Part shown: one piece after another, positions 11,701 through 24,776 of the stretch
Numbering within the stretch: position 1 is the first letter of the stretch
Layout of the letters: every line of letters starts with the position of its first letter
NCBI GenBank assembly: GCA_002633005.1
Contig: NMRA01000016.1
Coordinates: forward strand, 1,461,860 to 1,525,859
Source: Phoronis australis
Lineage: Eukaryota > Phoronida > Phoronidae
DNA: 64,000 nt
Direction: 5' to 3'
Made by a program: the position numbers and the translations under genes
The notes under the pieces: model-generated
What the model was told of the DNA's origin: nothing
Seen by the model: only the letters and a program-made list of their open reading frames with translations
Databases searched by the model: none

Positions 11701-13019
11701 TAGGTTTTTGGCGGATTACTGTATTCATTCAATTTGGATTGATTCGTAGTCGGATTAAGTGTCCTTGCTGAGGTGATGAACTAAGTTTGCTGAGAAGGTG
11801 AGAAAATTTCCCTTTGTGTGAGAAAAATCTGCCTTTTAAAAGGCGCATGCTTCCCTCCAACATGAGGGTGCTGTCATCGTGTTGCATTCATGGTTCAGAC
11901 TGTTCATATAGTGTCAGAAAGCTACAGAAGTGCCAGTCATGCGAATATTGTCACATTTGCTGGTACCTTGCTAGCAATTTCAATTATCTCAAAACTGCTA
12001 GTGTTTTCGCTTGCCCTTTTTTAGAACAGCGATTACTTCAAAGGACACAGATGTACACTGTAAAGAAGCATTTGGTTATTATCACATAAATCAATAGATG
12101 ACAGAGTGAACATATTTTTAGGTCAGTTTTACTTAAAAGCAATGTTAGGAAACTTAAACTAACTGCTGGCAAACACGACCCCTTAGTGTTTTCACCACTC
12201 ATGTGAAGCTGGTATAAATACAATGTGCTACAGCACATTGAGGATGTTACGGCTTTGTTTGATTCCTTACATGTTATATTGTGGAATTCTGCATCCTGTA
12301 ATTAGGATCAATTTTCTGTTGAAGAAAATTACATGCAATCATTTCACGTAAAAGTCAAACTCATTTCTGACTAAGGGAAGTCGTGATGAAATTATACTTC
12401 CATTGTGTGTTGTTTAAATTACAGTAATTAGTGCTCTTCTTCAATCGTAATCGTTAAAAATCCTGATGAGTGCACTTAGTTACTGATTACGTGCTCCACT
12501 TGAATGTATAACCGTTGACTGTCCCAGTCAGCGATCTCGACTATTTCTAGTTAAGATTTTTTAATATTTGCCTTCCCCGGTTTGTTTTTTTATTGAGGTT
12601 AAGCCCTGAGGTTGTTCGGTATAGAGAATTCCCAGCCGGTTTCAATGTGATTACCCCCAGTTTTAGGATTCTACAGTGAATAAGCATGTCTAGACTAGCC
12701 AGTATTGCTGTTCAGTAATGTTGAACACCAGCTAATGGCTTCAACAGTTGGCAAAAGCAGGGATAGATTCTAGCATGATTGCTCATTTGTTTGACATGGG
12801 TTGACAGTTTCTTGATTTGATTGTGTACTGTTTCTGTCTCCAACTGTCTTTGTGGTTGTTGCACCCGTGGGCTGTTGCACCTGATGCCATTTAAAAAAAT
12901 AGCCTGCCAGATACCTGACCAGATGATCACTCAGCATATTAAGACATAAATACATGGTTATTCTCCCAGTGGTTTGTATACCAGCTAAATGGAACCATAA
13001 TAGAATCTCTTGTTTACTT

Positions 13020-13083
13020 CTTCAATTGCTGTTGCTGCAGCTACTGCTACTATACTGCTGTCGGACTATTACTGCTTCTACTG

Positions 13084-13127
<44 letters not shown>

Positions 13128-13340
13128 ACTGCAGCTTCTGTTGTCTCTACTGCTGCTACTGCAACTGCTGCTGTCACTACTACAGCATCTACTACTGTTT
13201 CTGTTACTAATGCTGCTGATACTACAGCTATTGCAGCTACCGCTGTTAATGTTACTTCTACTGCTGGGACTACTGCTGCTGTTGCTTCTTCTACTGCTAC
13301 TTCTGCTTCCGCTGCTGCTCTTGGCACTACTGCTATGTTG
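13020..13340. repeat. Triplet-repeat tract, CTG-rich
   Basis: About 41 bases of pure CTG (13087-13127, nearly 14 units) lie within 320 bases of degenerate triplets of the CTG/CTA/ACT/GCT kind. Reading frames are open on both strands only because the sequence is periodic with three. They encode poly-Ala, poly-Leu, poly-Cys and similar runs and are not credible genes. It lies about 140 bases before exon 4. Confidence 0.9.
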
Positions 13341-13481
13341 CTGCTACCAGTGTCAGCGTTGACACTGATGCGTGTCACTGTGAAGATTGCAACCAATAAG
13401 ATTGCCTGTTAATAGATAGGTCTTGGGTTATTAGGGCGATTGTTTCAATTGGTTTCTCTCGTATACCGCTTTCTATTTCAG

Positions 13482-13537
13482 TTGTTTGCTGTCCTGTGAT
13501 CAACAGTGATGATGACTCAGTTATAGCTGTACTGGTG
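13482..13537 (+). CDS. PDE2A: PDE2A-like exon 4 (56-base exon)
   Basis: A short exon found by searching for the segment missing between exons 3 and 5. After CTATTTCAG it encodes VCCPVINSDDDSVIAVLV, in the position of human [20 protein letters not shown]. With the split codon from exon 3 and the start of exon 5, the alignment from VVCCP to DLLS has the same length as the human block. Phase is 1 in, 0 out. The donor chosen is GTAGGT at 13538. A second GT four bases on (GTAAAA at 13542) would put the frame out and create a stop in exon 5. The exon lies about 150 bases after the triplet-repeat tract of intron 3. Confidence 0.82.
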
Positions 13538-15269
13538 GTAGGTAAAATTCTGATAACCCTTTCCTCCGTAAAGCCTTCTTCTGCATCAGACAAATCCTAC
13601 TCTAACATTTTGGGTTTGATACCCTAAGTGAGACCAAGCCAGATTGTGACTAACCCGTCATAATCAATTCGCGTATTAATGCTTGTTGCTTAGACGTGAT
13701 GCTGAAGAAAATCCATTTGCTAATTTCTCTTATAATGCCTCAATTTTAAAAAAGTTCAAAGATGTTTAATATTTACTTTTCAGTTTTAAAAACAGTCGTG
13801 TTGGTCTTTTGCCTTCCTTTAAATTGTTTGCTTTTTGACTTTGGAACGCGTATGTTAAACAGGCGAGTTGGTTTACGAGCGCAATTATCTCATCCAGCAC
13901 GTTCAGCCAAGCTCATGAATCGTGAGTAGGTTCCTTCAATCCGTGACGGCGCCATCAAACCTTTGGTGTGCCGAGGACTTCTCTGCATACTCTGGGGTAT
14001 ATGGTGCACGCGTTCTCATCCACTTGCATGCAAATGATGTTAGCGTAAGATTTGCCTAAAGTAACGGATTTTTATTACTACTTGATGAAATGAATTTCCT
14101 TAAGTCTGTTGCTTTGTCATCAATTTTGTTTGTTACGTTTGTTTCTTTGTTTGTCCATCAGAGGTCGCATTTCATTTGGACCAACGTTGGAATTACGCAT
14201 GTGTCTCGTGAATAGCTCAAAGCTCATTGTTTTTTGTTGAAATTGGATGTAAAGTGGCGCTGTGGCAGTCATTTTTCCATTTCTTGGTTTGAGAACTGTT
14301 TTTGCTATGATTTACTGCTTTCGAGTTATTCGAGACTTTCCGTTGACTGCTCTCTAATTAATATGAGTTTTTGTGCCGTATCTCGGGTGTCTCTTGAAGC
14401 TGAATCTGACTAAAATTTGGCATTTGGATAGATCCCGGTAAGCGCTATCTATATTGTGCCATCCGTTTCTCACCCCGACTTAAAAATCTCGAGTTACTCA
14501 AGATTTACTGGTTAGATGACTGTTCTCTAATCTACTTTCTCACCGCTTTACTTTGATTGGTCCAACATATTCGTGCTATTGACAGCATTTTTGTGCAATC
14601 AACATAAAATTTACACACGTTTCTCGAGGTCTACATGCCCTTTAAGCTAAATTGCGTCATGACAACTGGTTTTCTACACCATCTTTCCTGGCCCAGCTTT
14701 TGGTGTGAGCTATTGAGGTAGTATATTTACATAAGCCATGTTGGGAACTCCTTCCCAATGAGTAACTCAAAGGTTAGATTTTTGTTAGCAAAATTGATAT
14801 TACTTATTAACCAATTTTGAAAATTCAAAAACCCTCACAGGCTAATTTTTACACGCCTGTTCTGATTTTATGGTTTGTATCTGTTTTCATGCCCCCCCAA
14901 AATGAAAACAGCCAGGATGCTTTCAAGCCTTCTCGTAAGATATGATCTGATAAATAAATGTAATTGCCCTCACCATATGACCTAGTGAATAGATGACTTA
15001 AGCCCCCCCCCTATAGTGAGACAGTTGTGTGAATGCAACAGGGTCCCGCTGACCAAGTGACGGAGAAATTCAAACAACTTCTCCAAATTGGTCTTTATCT
15101 CATTTTAAGTGGATGTTTACAGCATGTTGGGCAAAATCAGGCTCAAGATGGGTCTGTGGCAGCCATTGTCTGACTATTCGCTTTCTGGAGCCGCAGCTCC
15201 GGCATCCCTTAGCAGAATATCTTTGAAATTTAGTATGTGTACAGATTTCATCAAACACCGTCAGCATTG

Positions 15270-15576
15270 TGCCACCCGTTGTACGCTGCGACTTATTTTG
15301 CCACCCGTTCGTTGTATGCTGGGACTTTTTGTGCCACCTGTTGTATGCTGCGACTTATTTTACTACCCGTTGTACGCTGGGACTTTTTGTGCTACCTTTT
15401 GTACGCTGCGACTTATTGTGCCTCCTGCTGTACACTGGGACTTATTGTGCCACCTGTTGTATGCTGGGACTTATTGTGCCACCTGTTGTATGCTGGGCTT
15501 ATTGTGTCACCTGTTGTATGCTGGGACTTATTGTGCCACCTGTTGTATGCTGGGCTTATTGTGCCACCCATTGTAT
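15270..15576. repeat. 29-bp minisatellite, left part
   Basis: About 11 tandem copies of a 27 to 32-base unit of the form GCCACCTGTTGTATGCTGGG followed by ACTTATTGT. The array continues at 16076-16235 after the insertion. Open frames in all three plus-strand frames reflect the repeat and are not genes. Confidence 0.85.
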
Positions 15577-16075
15577 CAAGGCTTGGAATTTTCCGCGGAA
15601 ACGCGGATTTCCGCTTTTTTCAAATGTTTTGTCCGCGTATTTTATTATATTTCCGCGTTAAAAAAATCGGATTTGATATAAAATTTCCGCGGCAAATTTC
15701 TTTCTTACCGCGGCGTTGCCGACGACTTTCACCTCAAAAAGCGGAAGTTGCTCTTTATGTTTCGGAGGAATGTAATTTGTCAACATTGCCGGGACATCTG
15801 GGATAGCGTGGTGGATTTCTTCAATGGCGTCTCGTGTGATTGTAAACTACGGTGACAATTACTACAACTCTGCAGCTAAAAATGTGTGAAGGTAGGAGTG
15901 GACGGACGAGCTAAAAAGACGCAGACGCACGCTTCTGGAGGTGGTACCATTTTTTTATTAGTCCTCCCGATTTTTGTTGGCAAAAGGTCCACATCGACTA
16001 TTTCAAGGCTGGGTTGGCGCATGTTTTGGGCTGTAAAAATTTCCACGTTTTTGTCATTGGTCATTCCAAGCCCTG
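15577..16075. mobile_element. 499-bp hAT-like nonautonomous insertion in the minisatellite
   Basis: Both ends carry a 13-base inverted repeat: CAAGGCTTGGAAT at the left and, reversed, CAGGGCTTGGAAT at the right. CARGG-type ends are typical of hAT elements. It splits one minisatellite array into two. A clear 8-base target duplication is not seen. The interior has repeated TTCCGCG motifs. Confidence 0.6.
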
Positions 16076-16235
16076 TAGGCTGTGACTTATTGTGCCACCC
16101 GTTGTACGCTTGGACTTATTGTGCCACCCGTTGTATGATGCGACTTATTGTGCCACCCATTGTATGCTGCGACTTATTGCGCAACCCGTTGTATGATGTG
16201 ACTTACTGCGTCACCCGTTGTATGCTGCGACTGAC
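16076..16235. repeat. 29-bp minisatellite, right part
   Basis: About five to six more copies of the unit seen at 15270-15576 (GCCACCCGTTGTATGATGCG, ACTTATTGT and variants), directly after the right end of the insertion. Confidence 0.85.
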
Positions 16236-18299
16236 TTCTCGAATTTCGAGATTTTCCCGTGACTGATGTCTAATTCATTGTTTTTTATGCATCTGTCTGA
16301 AATTCGCTATTTCAATAGATCTTGTGAAGCGCTATCTTCCTCACTCCACTTTTGTTGGTATATCAGGATAGCATTTTTCTTCTGATGAACATAAAACTTG
16401 CATACAATATTTATCTCGCCAAGAGCTCAAGGCCAATGGTTTTTGGGCAAAATTGGATGCAAGATGGTGCTATGGCAGCCAATCTTTTTAATAATCCTTT
16501 GCTCTGTGATCATTTGACAGAACCTTCTGAAATTTGGTTTTTAAATCGAGCTCCTCTGAGCACTACTTGCTTTGCGTTATTGGTTTCTCTCTATGATGTG
16601 CCGTTCTCATGTTAGCTGAGTTTTCCTGATTGGATGATTGCCCTTTTATTGACCTATTCCCCTGTGCACTTCTAATGGTTTATCAATTACTGTACGTTGG
16701 TGTAATATACGCCGGACTCGTGGTCGTTTGTGTTCTTCGTTTTGACGACCTCATTTCTAAGTTTTTACATTGATTTTGCCAAGTGTCACTCAGATAGCTC
16801 TCATTCTTGCTGTATTGGGCTATTCAGGTATTCCTAACAATGTTTTAGCAACACAAGAAACCACAATTCAGACACTAAAGTGTTAAAGGCACGTCAAATG
16901 AAACGTGAAGTACCCTTTTTGAGGCATATTACATCACCGGGGAATAATGGAAGACAAAGAACGACTGATGGCAGTAGTTTGTTCCTTCGCCAGTACTCGT
17001 GGTGGAAGTATGCTCCCGGGTATAGAGTATAGAACACCGATGTGCGGGTGTTGTTCATAGCAGTTTGAATTAATTGAGGATTCTTGCAGTGATCTCGCTG
17101 GAAGTGCAACCAGACAGACCCGATAGTTTGATAGTTTGCTTTAAGGCAATTTTGCCAGCAGTCAGTTGTTTCATCTCCACATTGAGTGAAATTAGTGAAA
17201 ATTGATGTCAAAACATGTTTACTAACTGCAGTGATTAATTAATACTATGATAAATGAATGCTCTTGTACTGTGAACAGGTGTGACTTTTCAAGTAGGGTG
17301 TTTGGCTACAAACGTGATAATGCCAGCAGTTTTGGGGTATATCGAACCACCAGCAAAGCGCCAACAAAGTGCCCCATGAAATTTTTCATAATACTGTATG
17401 CTGTGCTTGTATTTTCTGTCCCCTTTTGATTTGTTTTTTGAGTTCAGAGGGTGGATCTGCATTTCCACGACATTCTAGATTCTGCATTGCTAATGTTGTT
17501 TTGGTCAATGACATCACCCTAGTTTTCATCTGCCGCTTAATTTGCATTGCGTGTTATTCAAGACAAAATAAAGATTGCCACACAATTCTGATGCACCCGT
17601 TGGCCCGAGTTAAGCAATGACAATGTACCAGTGAGAATTTTGATGCAGCAATTACATGGGGCACGCTCCTGAAATTATCCCTGCACCTTCCCAGCATTAG
17701 TCTGGGAATATTCTCTCCCAAGGGATGATTGGCCGTTAGGACCATTGTTGGTGACAGTTGTAGTACTAGCAAGCTGTATTGATCACCCACCTAATGCTCT
17801 AGACTGTGATGAATTTACAAAATTCGAAAAGCTTTGTCGAAGATTTTTTGTTTTTCCAGCTAATAGTTCAAAACATCGTGTTTTAATCTCCTACTTGTAT
17901 TTAATTCTAGGAACTTGTTTTCAAAACACATCTGTGTAAATTTACATGTGTGAAAGCTAATTTATAAATTGTACTGATTGGTTAATATATACAGGGGAGG
18001 GCGTGAAACATTTTATCACCTATTTCTCTGCATAGCATTTCTCTGCATGACTGAGTCTCGTATTAAAATAACACCAAGCTCTGACCATTCTTAATTTAAA
18101 TAACTGCACCGGGATCACCAGGCTGATGGGATTTTCATTTAAATCAAGGCATAGTGTCATGAACATGCTCATAGCTGTTGTCATAGTATAGGAAATAAAG
18201 TAGTTCTGTGGTCCACTTGCCTGCTCTATGTCTCGAAAGTCCGTTGTCATGTTTTGAAATCTGTACAACTGGGTATTGGGAATCACTAGGGCAGTGCAC

Positions 18300-18640
18300 C
18301 AGCCTCTTCACTCTGTCCCACCTCCAGGCCCTGAGGTAGGGCTTTTCAATGTTTTTGAGGAAAAGCAGTCTGGATGATATCTAAAGAACTGATTGATGAA
18401 TTTCTATAAAACTTAACACAGTGGTATATGATGTCAATATGCTAGCACCAGTTGATGTGATTCAACCACTTCAGCACCTCCTAGTGGCTGTTTTTGGTCT
18501 CAAAAAGGGAATTTGCAGTATCTTTGGGAGAAGAGTATTAGAGGTGATTGGTGAATTGCAGCAATGAAACTTGTGATGGTAATCATTGCAAGCACCAGTT
18601 GATTTTTGTGGGGCTATTTTGGAGTTTAATTCAGCTACCA
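18300..18640. repeat. CCTAGTGG-type degenerate repeat
   Basis: It contains CACCTCCTAGTGGCTGTTTT and two similar segments of about 150 bases mentioning GATTGRTGAATT and GCACCAGTTGAT. It resembles the units at 35.5-36.35 and 58.6-59.2 kb. Confidence 0.45.
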
Positions 18641-21600
18641 GTTTTGAGCAGATTTCATCAAGTCCTTATTTTGTGTCTATCTGTTAGGTACCTCACTCAC
18701 CTGAGAGTTGATAGATGATGCTAATCGTAGTCATGCCTTCCGTTACTGGTCGCATTTGAAAGGGAATGGTTAACTGAGTTTGTAAGAACAGCTAGTAAGA
18801 ACAAGAAAGGTATTCTGTTATGGGAATGCCTGCACGGACCGTTGTCTACAGTTTGGCAGACTAGCCCAGTTAACTGAACGCGTAATGCAACACAGTTATC
18901 GTCATTTTCCCAAGTGTGCAAAACCTTTAAAATGGATATAGGTTGTATTTTGACTGAAAATTTTGGTGCCAAAACGGCATGTTGGTAGCGGTGTTTGTAT
19001 GTGTTTACTTTTTTGTTGTATTCCCTGGAGGGGTGGGTCCCTGAATCTCCCCCTGCAAGAACACGCTTTAGGGGGAAAGGGGTTGGAGCATGCTGCTATC
19101 ACATGCTTTTGACGTCATAAAACTGTGAATGCAAAAAGGTGTCCACCATTCTACACACACTGCTGTTATATTACCAGACACAATTGGTGCATCTCCTTAT
19201 CGTTGATGTCATGCCATGCATCAGAAAGGCATAAGCTATAATGTTAGGCCCTGCTCAGCTTTAGCTGGGCAGAGTAATTGATTTCTGCCAAAACAATGCT
19301 TTTTTGTTTGCAGAATACACAAATTCACAATCTTGACCCTTCCCTTTGTCAAGTGCATTGCTTTTTAGTTTTTGTCCAGAAGCCTTGGTAATAACATGCT
19401 TATTATTTATTGGATTTTTACATCATTTATGACAAAACAAACAAACACCATCGCCTCCTGGAGTGTTCACGTTCCAGTAATACTTGACTTGTTATATTGA
19501 CTTTAGAAAAATGTCCAAATTTGGCGAATTTCAGAACGTCAGATCGTGAAACTTAGCTGTATCCATGCATTGTAATTAGCCTTCTTATTATGGAGCCACA
19601 CCAGGTGTTGTTTAGTTGTAGTGTTACTGTAGAGGTACACTATGAGCGAGGAAGGAACTGTTGTTGCAGGGCTTCATTCGTATCTGATTTAATGTGAAGC
19701 ACAATACATACATGCATACAACAAGTATCGGTTAATACCACATTATATATTAATGCTTTGCACCATCTAAAATGTTTTTAAAATGTTTCAATATTATATG
19801 AGTTGCTAACAAATATAGGACTTTTATGATTTTCATTAAAGAACTCAAAAAGTTGCATGAAACGCATAAAAAATTATAATTAATAAAACTATAAATGTTT
19901 TTAAAACGTTTAATCTTGAACCTTCATGTCAAACAAAATTTGGTCATATTATTATTGAGAGGTGTCACGGACTAGTCGACGTGCTGAACTGTCAAGATTT
20001 TTGCTTTTTCAGGGGACCTCGAGAGCGAGGTCGGTAAAGATACAGGCGTAGGTTTTGTACATTGTTGACTTTCACATGTGAAGTTTTAGAAGTTTTAATA
20101 AAAACACTTTAAATAGCATATAAATAAGAAATAATAATTCTGGTGGTTGTGCAGCTCTGGTTCCCAGGCTTAATTTCTTGAACATTTCGTTGTTTGCCTC
20201 TTGACGTTGCTACAATGAACCTTTTGTAGATGAGTTTATAAATTCAGTGATAGGACTAATTGCCTAAAGTGCTGTACTAAGTCTCGGCACTATTCAAGGG
20301 TTAGTTAAAGTACAACACCACTCTATTTTTACTTGTTGTTATTTTGTTTCCAGTTCACATTTGAAACAATATTAGCATTATCTGATAATAAGTTTAAACT
20401 GGCTTGTAATTGAACCACTTGATTAATTGTCGTGGACCAGTGGAATGTTTATATTGTGTGTTTAGTCTTGGTCCAACCTAGACAATTCATCATGGCCTGT
20501 GGACACCAAGGGCCCAACCCACTTCTTCATTGATTATCATACTGCTCTTGAGAAATGATCTTTTAAACAGGTCTGGAACGCGATAAGCAGACTAAATTGC
20601 AATATTGAAAATGGTTCTTTGCCACTGAAACATAATTCAACGATCACCAGGTATTTTTAGGGTTGTTTGTAAAGATTTTTAATTTCTGTTCATATCAAAG
20701 CATTTTCTTTTAGTTTCAAGTTTGGAAAAAAAAACCTGTCAGCTGCTTACCACTTCCATCGACTTTTCTCCCATAAGGCAAATCACGTCTCTTTATTTGA
20801 TATGAGAAGACATAGAGGTAGCATTTCCCTTAAATGGAAAATCTGACCTTTAACCTCAAGCAACCAACTGAACGCATGCGTGCATTTATCATAAGTGGGA
20901 GGGAGGTTAGAAACTCTGTGGTAACCAGGAATTTTTTTCGCAGACATTGCGAGATGGTAAGAATTGTTTAAAAGATATTTTTGGTGACCTTTCGCGTTCC
21001 ATGCCTCTTTAATGGTAATCAGTGCTAGGTATTTTTGTTAAATTATTGGAACTTACCATACATATTCGGCCTGCTTTTGTACATTTCCCGTCTCCGGCAC
21101 TGTTATGGCTGATCCAGAAAGCATGGATACTTGGAGGGCTGTGCACAATGAATCACTTTTTCTAATAAAACGCGAAATAAAAACACTTTGTAGCTCTTTG
21201 AAGATTTCAGTGAGATAAGGCTACCAAAGCACTTGGGGTATTCTTTAATAAATAAATGTAACTTAGGTTTGTCCAGTGAATCAATTTCAGTAAGGAACAC
21301 TGATTTAAGGATCACTTTTACTGGTCTAACGCACCCCTCCCCCTCCCGCTTCAAATGCAGACTTTATTATAATTCTTCACCTATGTAGCACAATATGACG
21401 GACACATTAATTTTTTAATAGAAATTCTGAATAAAATAAAGATCAAGGGTTAGCTTGGTTGGTGCTTTAAAGGCAGAAATTGTTATGTCAAACAAGATTT
21501 GGTGAACTTTCGTAATTTGGTAATTGATCTTTGAAAACTAGACAAAGTGACAATTTTTGCTGTTACTTTACTGCGAATTATGCAGAAAATTACTGCTAAA

Positions 21601-23702
21601 CATAAATTTTCAGTGGTATTAGCTGTAACAAACGAATCTATTGATGAGACATGCTGTCGACGTGACAGTATTAGTTTTACTGGCAATGACATGTTATGCC
21701 ATCTGGAAATGCGTCATAACTTCATTAAATTTGTATTCGACCTGATGGTGGATACCCTGTTACCATCATCATTCTGTCAATGATTAATTTTGCACTTCAT
21801 CATTGGTTGTTTCCAACCATATGTAATGTTATTGTCAGGAAGAGGATATTTTTCCTGATTAGTTGCCGTTTGATCGCAGGTAAGCAAAATCACCCCATTT
21901 TTCTCAGAACTTACGAAGACATTCCAGTTTTATTCTCTGGTTGGTGAGAAATTGCCTGTTAGCCTCAGAACATAAGAAGAATTATCTTTTTTTAAGTTTC
22001 CATTCGATCTCGGAATGGGGGAAAATTCCTGGCTAGCAAATTACACTATTTCGCAGCAGCATATCTTCAACAGTTTCCTTGGGCTACTCTCATTAGCTGG
22101 TGCCTTTTAATGAGGTCGATGACTTATTGTGTTCGCTTTCCCCTGCTTATTAGATTTTGGTTGATGTAAGTTATCAACCATCACAGAGTTTGACTTGTAT
22201 ATTACTGTAATGAAGTGTATTTCTTGACTGTAATTGCCTGGAGTCCCTGGCTTCATATTAGATTACTTATTTTCTGAGTTGGAAGCCTTACACTAAGCTA
22301 AGCTAAATTTTTGGGCAATATGAGACGGCAATGCAGATTCAGCAGATTGCACTTTTCAAGTTCCTTCAGTTTTGGGGCTATGAATTTATGTACCCCAAAT
22401 ATTTATGCATGGGATCAGCTTGCAAGATGTGCCAAAGGAAAGCAATTATCACTGCTGGAATTTACACAACATTCCCAAGTCGTCCCTTTAGAAGGCAGAT
22501 TAGGTGTCTGATCCACCCTCTGAAAAAAAATCTCTTGTGAAATTTCTCTTGTTAACACTCATCAGATGCTTGCTCTGCCTTCTTATTGTCTTTTCCCAAT
22601 CAGAGAGGCAGATCTGTGTGTTTACTGTGGGTGGTTGTCCATGAAATTTGGCAAGTTTATCACGTAGGTGACCAGCAGCTGCCTTGTTCGACCTATGTTA
22701 CACCCCGTAGCGGCCTTTCTATTGTTTTTGTGTCTTCCTTCCTTTCTTCCAAACTTCTTGTATCGTGATAATAGGTGGCAGGTGTGTTTCTGTTCCAGAG
22801 AGCATTTCCAACTTGCTTTGCTCCCAGTAGAGGTTATTATTAAGTTTGCTTAAGTATTGCTCTGTTAAGTGGGAATGTTTAAAATAATGTTCATCGTTTA
22901 TTTTTGTACTTTACGCGATGCACACGCTGGGTGCATGTCAACGCATAGTTGCTCAACTTGTTTACTGAGAGATACCTACGTTCCTATGACGTGATTTGTG
23001 ATTAAGCTGAGTGCCTGCCCAAGGGGATGGCTCGTGGTTGATCAGAATCTTTTGTTCTTTAATACATCAATAATACTAATTGCTTGACGGCAAATAGAAT
23101 ACCTTTGTGAACACTCATTTTAAGTGCATGTCTAATCTTCTTTCTAATCAGACTTCCTTACCTATCTACCTTCTTAGAAAAATTAGCCAAGGGTACTAAT
23201 TTCCCTTGATACATACACCTATTGACTTTTTCTTCGCCTTGGTTCCTGTGGCAGCTTTGTCATGTGGACACTTTTCGAATTGCAGACAAGTCACACTTGT
23301 GCCGAGTGCATTACCGAGGCTGACGTCATCCATAATTTTTGACGGTTTATATCTGTTTATATATTCAGTGTTATAGTGACATGGACACGCCAAAGAATAC
23401 GAAAACAAACACTTTTGTGCAATACATACTCGGCCTAATGACTTGTATAAATCACCTGGTACAAAATAGAATTGACATGTAATCAGTTATACACAATACA
23501 GGTTTAATTTTTGCAACAATCTAGTGCTCTAATTTAAAACTTCACAAGATTTTCTGGATAATTTGGAAACAGGTCTACAAGGGAGGATTCGCTTGGAAAG
23601 GAAACACCATTCTTAAACTATTATGTCTGGCGTAAACAAAAATAAAATATACAGATTTCAGTGTGGCTGGAGGAAATGCGTAGCTTTCAATACAATATTC
23701 TG

Positions 23703-23930
23703 ACCTGAACTTAAACATGGACGCATTGATGTTTTGGGGGAGTTAAGGTCAGTGTGAACGGTCCATTCGGTTCTGGATTGAAGTTAACTGCACCAGTTAA
23801 CGTGGAAGTATCCAGGTGCATGTAACAGTGGGGGGTCGACACAGTTGCGGTGTGGTATGAACGGTCAAATTCGGTCTCATTGAAGTTATCGCCAGAGTCC
23901 ACTGCTATCGTCATCAGTTAAAGGGCAGTG
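23703..23930. mobile_element. MITE, left half only
   Basis: It matches 57900-58130 in the same orientation: TTAAGGTCAGTGTGAACGG, a GAAGTTAACTGCACCAGTTA block, a GCGGTGTGGTATGAACGG block and CATTGAAGTTATCG. The right half is missing. Confidence 0.65.
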
Positions 23931-24074
23931 TTGCTTGTAATAGATACATTACATTGAACCCCTTGAACCCCCCCTGTAGGTTCGCCTCTGTACATGTATT
24001 ATAATCATAAGTACATAAACATTGTGCAATTCTGTTTTCCACCCATCACAATCCAGTGATTCCATAAACGCGTC

Positions 24075-24775
24075 ATGTCTTCATGATGTTTATAAACTGG
24101 TGTTGCACAGCCAGTGTCTCCCTATAAAACTGCATTGGCTGCATATCTATGTACTCCTGGAAAAGCAGGAGGAGTCTAGAACAAGTCATTTCAAATTGTG
24201 AGAAATGTTTATAGCCCCAAACCCCTAAACAACACTCCATGACTCAGCCAGTAGTGCAGTCAAAACAGTTGGTAAAATTGTTCAAATCCATGTTTCGTAA
24301 CATCTTGTAGTTACCGACAAGGGCGTCAAGCATTCTGGTTCTGGATGCAGCTAGCAACTGAGCCAGTCAAACGGGCTAAGTTTCTTATGTTACTTCCTTT
24401 TCAAAGGATTTGACTGGCTGGGCCCCCTAGTGGCCTTGTTATTTCATATATTACATCATGGCAGTAATTAACAATCCAAAAAGCAACCATTAGCTGCACC
24501 GTCGTGGGGAATTATAGCTCTTCTGTGTACGAAAAATTGTCACCTACAAAGACAACCAATTCAAAACACTCATTTTTCCTGAATTGCGTGTAAGAATGTA
24601 TAAGGGTATTTAAGACCTTACCGACAAGTCTGAATTGCGTGTAAGAATGTATAAGGGTATTTAAGACCTTACCAACAAGTCTGAATTGCGTGTAAGAATG
24701 TATAAGGGTATTTAAGACCTTACCAACAAGTCTGAATTGCGTGTAAGAATGTATAAGGGTATTTAAGACCTTACC
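24075..24775. repeat. Duplicated block, first copy, ending in four 51-bp tandem units
   Basis: From ATGTCTTCATGATGTTTATA onward this block recurs at 24777-25342. Its right end (about 24583-24775) carries four copies of a 51-base unit beginning TGAATTGCGTGTAAGAATGT. The second copy has only one unit. Confidence 0.9.
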
Positions 24776-24776
24776 N
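24776..24776. other. Single-N assembly join
   Basis: One N lies exactly between the end of the first copy and the start of the second copy of the duplicated block. Confidence 0.9.

Larger units (their letters stand above)
9195..13481. other. Intron 3
   Basis: It contains the LINE relic (about 9890-11700, minus strand), the hairpin insertion inside it, and the triplet-repeat region at 13020-13340. No host coding segment other than exon 4 at its end was found. Confidence 0.6.
13900..16900. repeat. Degenerate dispersed sequence units
   Basis: A recurring order of phrases appears near 14190-14290, 15090-15190 and 16390-16480, with a fainter trace near 14595-14660: a CATAAAA(T/C)TT(A/G)CA-like start, AAATTGGATG or AAATCAGGCT, a GATGG or GTGG segment, and GTGGCAGYCA. 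Stretches with TATCTCGGGTGTCT or ATTCGAGA-like text also recur. The copies are old and imperfect. No protein is visible. Confidence 0.5.

Noticed and set aside
12954-13412. 152-codon Ala/Thr-rich protein and its antisense partners
   Set aside because: Open in several frames on both strands only because of the triplet repeat.
15109-15806. Three overlapping frames of up to 190 codons
   Set aside because: All are translations of the 29-base minisatellite; no frame is favoured and no family is recognisable.
24583-24775. CRISPR-like array
   Set aside because: The 51-base units are directly adjacent with no spacers, in a eukaryotic intron. The same applies to the 66-, 29-, 21- and 15-base arrays.
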